Source of the DNA: Allobosea sp. Leaf344
Lineage (GTDB): Bacteria > Pseudomonadota > Alphaproteobacteria > Rhizobiales > Beijerinckiaceae
Reading direction: 5' to 3'
DNA length: 64,000 nt
Assembly (NCBI RefSeq): GCF_001426225.1
Contig: NZ_LMRT01000014.1
Span: forward strand, 668,318-732,317
In this document: piece by piece, positions 59,169-64,000 of the stretch
Position numbering within the stretch: position 1 is the first letter of the stretch
Layout of the letters: every line of letters begins with the position of its first letter
Translations under genes and position numbers: made by a program
The notes under the pieces: model-generated
What the model was told of the DNA's origin: nothing
The model's database searches: none
What the model saw: the letters and a program-made list of their open reading frames with translations, nothing else

Positions 59169-59276
59169 GCGCTCCATTCGCCGAGTTTGCCGCCGCGGCG
59201 GGCTTCCCCTGCTGAGCCGCAGGGGCTATGAGGACGGCCTCTGCCGCCATGGGCGGTGCTGGAAACCACGCGCGCC

Positions 59277-59735
59277 ATGGTCGCCGTCCACGTTCTCAAC
59301 GGACCCAACCTCAATCTTCTCGGCACCCGCGAACCCGCCACCTATGGGGCGGTGACGCTGGCCGGGGTCGAGGAGCGGCTGCGGGCCCGGGCCGATGCCG
59401 CCGGCGTCGCGCTGAGTTTCCACCAGACCAATTTCGAGGGCGAGCTCGTCGGGCTGATCCAGCAGGCGGGACTGGCCGGCGCGGGCATCATCATCAATGC
59501 CGGCGCCTATACGCACACATCGGTGGCGCTGCGCGACGCGATCAAGGGCACGGAGGCGCTCGCGATCGAGGTCCACGTCTCGAATGTCCATGCGCGCGAG
59601 GAGTTCCGGCACCATTCCTACATGGCGCCGGTCTGCGTCGGCGTGATCTGCGGTTTCGGCGTCGCGAGCTATGATCTTGCTTTCGACGCGATCGTACCGC
59701 TTCTGCACAAGCGCGCTGCCCCCTCCGCAGGCTGA
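59277..59735 (+). CDS. aroQ: 3-dehydroquinate dehydratase, type II
   Basis: This 152-residue dodecameric enzyme performs the third step of the shikimate pathway. It has VLNGPNLNLLGTREPATYG (the loop arginine and tyrosine), FHQTNFEGELVGLIQQA, IIINAGAYTHTSVALRDAI and EVHVSNVHAREEFRHHSY. The ATG at 59277 is preferred to a GTG at 59256. It is 72 bp upstream of accB on the same strand, an aroQ-accB-accC order known from many proteobacteria. Confidence 0.96.
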   Translation: MVAVHVLNGPNLNLLGTREPATYGAVTLAGVEERLRARADAAGVALSFHQTNFEGELVGLIQQAGLAGAGIIINAGAYTHTSVALRDAIKGTEALAIEVHVSNVHAREEFRHHSYMAPVCVGVICGFGVASYDLAFDAIVPLLHKRAAPSAG

Positions 59736-59807
59736 CGCATCCCTCTCACCCGGATGAGGCGGGCTTCGCCCTGCCTCTCCCAGACCCACGAAGACGGTGA
59801 AACCGCC

Positions 59808-60275
59808 ATGGCGACCAAGAGCCCGATCGACCCCGAAATGGTGCGCGAACTCGCGCAGCTGCTCAACGAGACCGATCTGACGGAGATCGAGGTCGAGAAG
59901 GGCGATCTGCGCGTGCGCGTGGCGCGGACGATCTCGCAGACCGTGCTGGCGCCGATGTCGGCCGCCCCGGCGGCTCCCGCCGCGCAGGCCGCGCCCGTCG
60001 CGCTCGCCGCACCGAGCGACCCGGCCGCCGCAGCCGCCCATCCCGGTGCCGTTCCCTCGCCGATGGTCGGCACGGCCTATCGCCGCCCCTCGCCCGACGC
60101 CAAGCCCTTCGTCGAAATCGGCAGCGTGGTGAAGGCGGGCGAGCGCCTGCTGCTGGTCGAGGCGATGAAGACCTTCAACGACATCGTCGCGCCGCGCGCG
60201 GGCACGGTCATCGCCATCATGGTCGAGGATGGGCAGCCGGTGGAATATGGCGAGCCGCTCCTGGTGATCGAGTGA
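59808..60275 (+). CDS. accB: Biotin carboxyl carrier protein of acetyl-CoA carboxylase
   Basis: This 155-residue protein carries biotin between the carboxylase and transferase of acetyl-CoA carboxylase. An N-terminal helix ([20 protein letters not shown]) is followed by an Ala/Pro-rich linker and the biotinyl domain with EAMK (Lys121) in [13 protein letters not shown]. It ends in [11 protein letters not shown]. It is 41 bp upstream of accC. The ATG at 59808 opens the family-like MATKSPID. Confidence 0.97.
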   Translation: MATKSPIDPEMVRELAQLLNETDLTEIEVEKGDLRVRVARTISQTVLAPMSAAPAAPAAQAAPVALAAPSDPAAAAAHPGAVPSPMVGTAYRRPSPDAKPFVEIGSVVKAGERLLLVEAMKTFNDIVAPRAGTVIAIMVEDGQPVEYGEPLLVIE

Positions 60276-60316
60276 GCGCGGCGTCGGGCGGCAGCAATTC
60301 GGGCAAGCCAATCAAG

Positions 60317-61666
<1,350 letters not shown>

Positions 61667-61673
61667 GCCCGGC

Positions 61674-61691
61674 GCCGGCCGCGCGGCCGGC
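61674..61691. terminator. GC hairpin after accC
   Basis: The 7-bp perfect stem GCCGGCC/GGCCGGC with loop GCGC lies 7 bp after the accC stop. Nothing T-rich follows, so it may only partly separate accBC from aat. Confidence 0.3.
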
Positions 61692-61780
61692 CCCGCCCTG
61701 CTCCCGCGATCGGCCCACCCGGGCCGGAGCGGGCCCGGGCCGCAATTGACAGCCCGCCGCTCACACGGTCCCATCCCCGC

Positions 61781-62455
61781 ATGAAGGCTCGCTCGACCCC
61801 GATCCGCATGCCCGCCATCACCAGCGAGATCATGCTGCGCGCCTATGCCGCCGGGATTTTCCCGATGGCGGAGAGCGCCGACGATCCAGGCCTGTTCTGG
61901 GTCGAGCCGGAGCTGCGCGGCGTGATCCCGCTCGACCGGTTCCATCTGCCCTCGCGGCTGGCGCGCACGGTGCGGGCCGATCGGTTCGAAATCCGCATCG
62001 ACCGCGAATTCGACCACGTCATCGCCGCCTGCGCGGAATCCAAGCCGGACCGGCCCGAGACCTGGATCAACGGCCGCATCCGGCAGATCTTCCGCGAGCT
62101 CTTCGCGCTCGGCCATGTCCACACCGTCGAATGCTGGCGCGACCACCGGCTCGTCGGCGGGCTCTACGGCCTCTCGCTGGGCGGCGCCTTCTTCGGCGAA
62201 AGCATGTTCCACCGCGAGACCGACGCCTCGAAGGTCGCGCTGGTGCATCTCGTCGCGCGGCTGCGGCGCGGCGGCTACCGGCTGCTCGACGCCCAGTTCC
62301 AGACCAGCCATCTCGCGCAATTTGGCACGCAGGAGGTGCCGCGCGCCGCCTATCAGGGGCTGCTGGAACAGGCCGTCCAGGCGCAGGCGCAATGGTGGTC
62401 CTGGCCCAAGGGCGAGAGCGTCAGCGGCGCGCAGGCGCTGGCCGAGCTCGCCTAG
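61781..62455 (+). CDS. aat: Leucyl/phenylalanyl-tRNA-protein transferase
   Basis: This 224-residue enzyme adds Leu or Phe to proteins with N-terminal Arg or Lys, marking them for ClpAP (N-degron pathway). It has [68 protein letters not shown] and [18 protein letters not shown], followed by [15 protein letters not shown]. It lies 114 bp after accC. It is convergent with the DUF2155 gene, a conserved alphaproteobacterial neighbourhood. Confidence 0.96.
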   Translation: MKARSTPIRMPAITSEIMLRAYAAGIFPMAESADDPGLFWVEPELRGVIPLDRFHLPSRLARTVRADRFEIRIDREFDHVIAACAESKPDRPETWINGRIRQIFRELFALGHVHTVECWRDHRLVGGLYGLSLGGAFFGESMFHRETDASKVALVHLVARLRRGGYRLLDAQFQTSHLAQFGTQEVPRAAYQGLLEQAVQAQAQWWSWPKGESVSGAQALAELA

Positions 62456-62487
62456 CGCGGCGGCCCACTCTCGGCCGCCGGCAGGCT

Positions 62488-63153
62488 TTAGCGGCCGCCG
62501 CCGGCGGGATCGGGCGCACCGCCGCGGCTGCCGCCCGGATTGGTCGGGAAGAAGCGCTGGGAGGGCGCCTGGCGCGGCGCGACCGGCACGCCTTGGGGCG
62601 GCTGGACGTCGATGCGCCCGGAGGGAGCCGGCTGCTGCTCCAGCGGCGGCAGGCCGGGCTGCTGGTTGACGTCGCGCGACGGGTTGCGCGGCCGGCGCGG
62701 CTCTTCCGGTGGCGGCGGCGGCTCCGGCTCCTTGGGATCGACGACCAGCTCGGTGCCGCCTTTGCAGTCGGTCAGCCAGACATCGTAGATCGCATGCTCG
62801 ACGCCATGGAGCCCGGGGCTGGCCGCATACATCCAGCCGGTGAAGATGCGCCGGTATTCATTGTTGAAGGTGACCTCGTCGACCTCGGTGAAGGCCGTGG
62901 TCTGGGGCGCCTCGGTCGGCGGCCTGGTCCAGCAGACGCGCGGCGTCAGCTGCAGGGCGCCGAACTGCACGGTCTCGTCGATCGCGACCTCGAACGAGAT
63001 GATCCGGCCGGTGATCTTGTCCAGCCCGGCGAAGACCGCGGTCGGGTTGCGGATGCGATCGGCGGCGGCGGGCCCGGCCATGGCGAGCAGCGCGAGGCCG
63101 GATGCGGCGAGGCAGGTGACGGAGGACGTGGAGAGGCTGCGGAGCGGCGACAT
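62488..63153 (-). CDS. Exported DUF2155 protein with Pro-rich tail
   Basis: This 221-residue protein has a signal peptide (hydrophobic core CLAASGLALLAMAGPAAA, cleavage before DRIR). The DUF2155 domain contains FAGLDKITGRIISFEV, LTPRVCWTRPPTE, VTFNNEYRRIFTGWMYAASP and HAIYDVWLTDCKG, with two cysteines that may pair. The last 70 residues are Pro/Gln/Arg-rich and disordered. Function is unknown; in alphaproteobacteria it often adjoins the NDUFA12 gene, as here. The ATG at 63153 is preferred to one at 63213. Confidence 0.88.
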   Translation of the reverse strand: MSPLRSLSTSSVTCLAASGLALLAMAGPAAADRIRNPTAVFAGLDKITGRIISFEVAIDETVQFGALQLTPRVCWTRPPTEAPQTTAFTEVDEVTFNNEYRRIFTGWMYAASPGLHGVEHAIYDVWLTDCKGGTELVVDPKEPEPPPPPEEPRRPRNPSRDVNQQPGLPPLEQQPAPSGRIDVQPPQGVPVAPRQAPSQRFFPTNPGGSRGGAPDPAGGGR

Positions 63154-63426
63154 GTTGATCGTCTGCGAATCCCAAGCGCGGACGTTCCGCGACGGCGGGC
63201 AGTAACACGGCAAAGGCAGCGGAAAAAGGGCGCGCGAAACCGCCGGACCCGTGAGGCTGTCGTGACGGGGGCGGCAGCCGCCCTGCCCGCCTCTCGCGAC
63301 ATGGCTGGTCGATCAGATCCGGCGGTACGAGCCCGCACGGCAGCGCCGAGCCCTGCGGGCCGCGACAGGATCAGGGTTCCGGAAAAACCATAGAGCGCGA
63401 CGAAGCGGCCCGCCTGGTGGAGCGGC

Positions 63427-63843
63427 TCAGCGGCCGGGAGTCCAGGGCTCGTAATCGCCGGTCGCCGGCGGGCGCTCGCCCTCGGCCAGGATCGAGCCCT
63501 TGGGACGATAGGCCAGCGGCGTGCCGGTGAGGTTCGGCTTGTGCGGCTTCTGCCAGTCGCGCGGCTGATAGGCTTCCTCGGAGGGCGCGACATCGACCGT
63601 GTGCTGCAGCCAGCCCTTCCAGCCCGGCGGCACGCGGGAGGCCTCCGCTTCGCCGTTGAAGACCACCCAGCGGCGCTGGACGCCGAGCGCCTTGTCCTTC
63701 GCCCCGCCCTTGGTGCGGTAATAGACGTTTCCAAGCTCGTCCTCGCCCACCCGCTCGCCGAAACGCCAGGTGTGGAAGCGCGTGCCGATGGTCTGGCCGT
63801 TCCACCAGGTGAAGATCTGCAGCAGCCAAGGCTTCATGGACAT
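63427..63843 (-). CDS. NDUFA12-family complex I accessory subunit
   Basis: This 138-residue homologue of the mitochondrial complex I subunit NDUFA12 has GTRFHTWRFGERVGEDELGN, VYYRTKGG, RRWVVFNGEAEASRVPPGW, GWLQHTVD and a C-terminal KPNLTGTPLAYRPKGSIL. In alphaproteobacteria this supernumerary subunit stabilises NADH:ubiquinone oxidoreductase at the membrane. It is far from any nuo operon here, which is usual. It lies 273 bp upstream of the DUF2155 gene on the same strand. The last 157 bp of the window (63844-64000) hold no gene I can support. Confidence 0.92.
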   Translation of the reverse strand: MSMKPWLLQIFTWWNGQTIGTRFHTWRFGERVGEDELGNVYYRTKGGAKDKALGVQRRWVVFNGEAEASRVPPGWKGWLQHTVDVAPSEEAYQPRDWQKPHKPNLTGTPLAYRPKGSILAEGERPPATGDYEPWTPGR

Positions 63844-64000
63844 GCGCCCGTCGCGGTTCGTCTCGGATCGCGCTGCTTATGCGACTGCGAGGCGTCCATG
63901 TCCAGTCTCCGGCTGGTCGCGGCGCCCCCTTAACCCATGCCTTGATTCGGCCATGATTCGGACGGGGTCTGCGGCTGAAGCCGAGCCGGCAGCATCGGCA

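Overview
The window is GC-rich (roughly two thirds G+C by eye) chromosomal DNA from an alphaproteobacterium, most likely a member of the Hyphomicrobiales (Rhizobiales) such as Bosea or a relative. The indications are an E1-beta pyruvate dehydrogenase subunit with its own lipoyl domain, a SUF operon preceded by a match to the rhizobial Irr/ICE box, an NDUFA12-type complex I gene next to a DUF2155 gene and aat, and small DUF1236 and DUF3606 proteins typical of this order. The genus is an inference from gene content. I see no insertion sequence, prophage, CRISPR array, rRNA gene or integrase. Nearly all of the window is core genome.

Layout. 1-4828 (minus): pyruvate dehydrogenase genes pdhA-pdhB-pdhC-lpdA, with lpdA cut by the window edge, behind a striking AT-rich inverted repeat. 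4994-6440: ftsB and an unassigned SGNH-hydrolase-like membrane protein. 6520-6594: tRNA-Lys(TTT). 6815-8616: small YidB-like, DUF3606, DUF1236 and secreted proteins. 8662-15873: a carbohydrate or polyol uptake and catabolism cluster (ROK regulator, ABC ATPase, permease, binding protein, Gfo/Idh/MocA oxidoreductase, and a divergent TIM-barrel isomerase). 15890-18796: small hypothetical genes, a PRC-barrel exported protein and the NAD(P)H-hydrate repair enzyme. 19055-20899: glnB-glnA for nitrogen assimilation. 21157-24044: a glycosyltransferase, a flippase and a tail-anchored small protein. 24311-30535: parE, a pilin-like small protein, an alpha/beta hydrolase, an RhlE-type RNA helicase and a diguanylate cyclase.

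30599-40115 (mainly minus): the SUF iron-sulfur assembly region, in the order cysteine desulfurase, sufB, sufC, sufD, a 4-oxalocrotonate-tautomerase-like gene, sufS and a DUF59 protein. sufA lies downstream but is separated by a PhzF-family gene and an Ldh-family dehydrogenase. A perfect TTAGAA-N3-TTCTAA palindrome at 40284-40298 matches the published Irr/ICE consensus and implies iron/haem control.

40417-48185: alpha/beta hydrolase, tyrS, a giant AsmA/YhdP-like protein, a 1-Cys Bcp peroxiredoxin and an M23 peptidase. 48224-53327 (minus): prfB with a classical programmed +1 frameshift, a class A penicillin-binding protein and an N-acetylmuramoyl-L-alanine amidase. 53964-56837: rne with a long leader. 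56953-63843: an aminotransferase, a DsbA-like protein, aroQ, accB-accC, aat, the DUF2155 gene and NDUFA12.

No clear new multi-gene system stands out. The best leads are regulatory (the Irr box at suf, the inverted repeat at pdhA, the rne leader, twin palindromes at 8291-8326) and contextual (a translationally coupled tautomerase inside the suf operon, and an uncharacterised SGNH-like protein next to ftsB). All annotation was done by reading. No database search was run.
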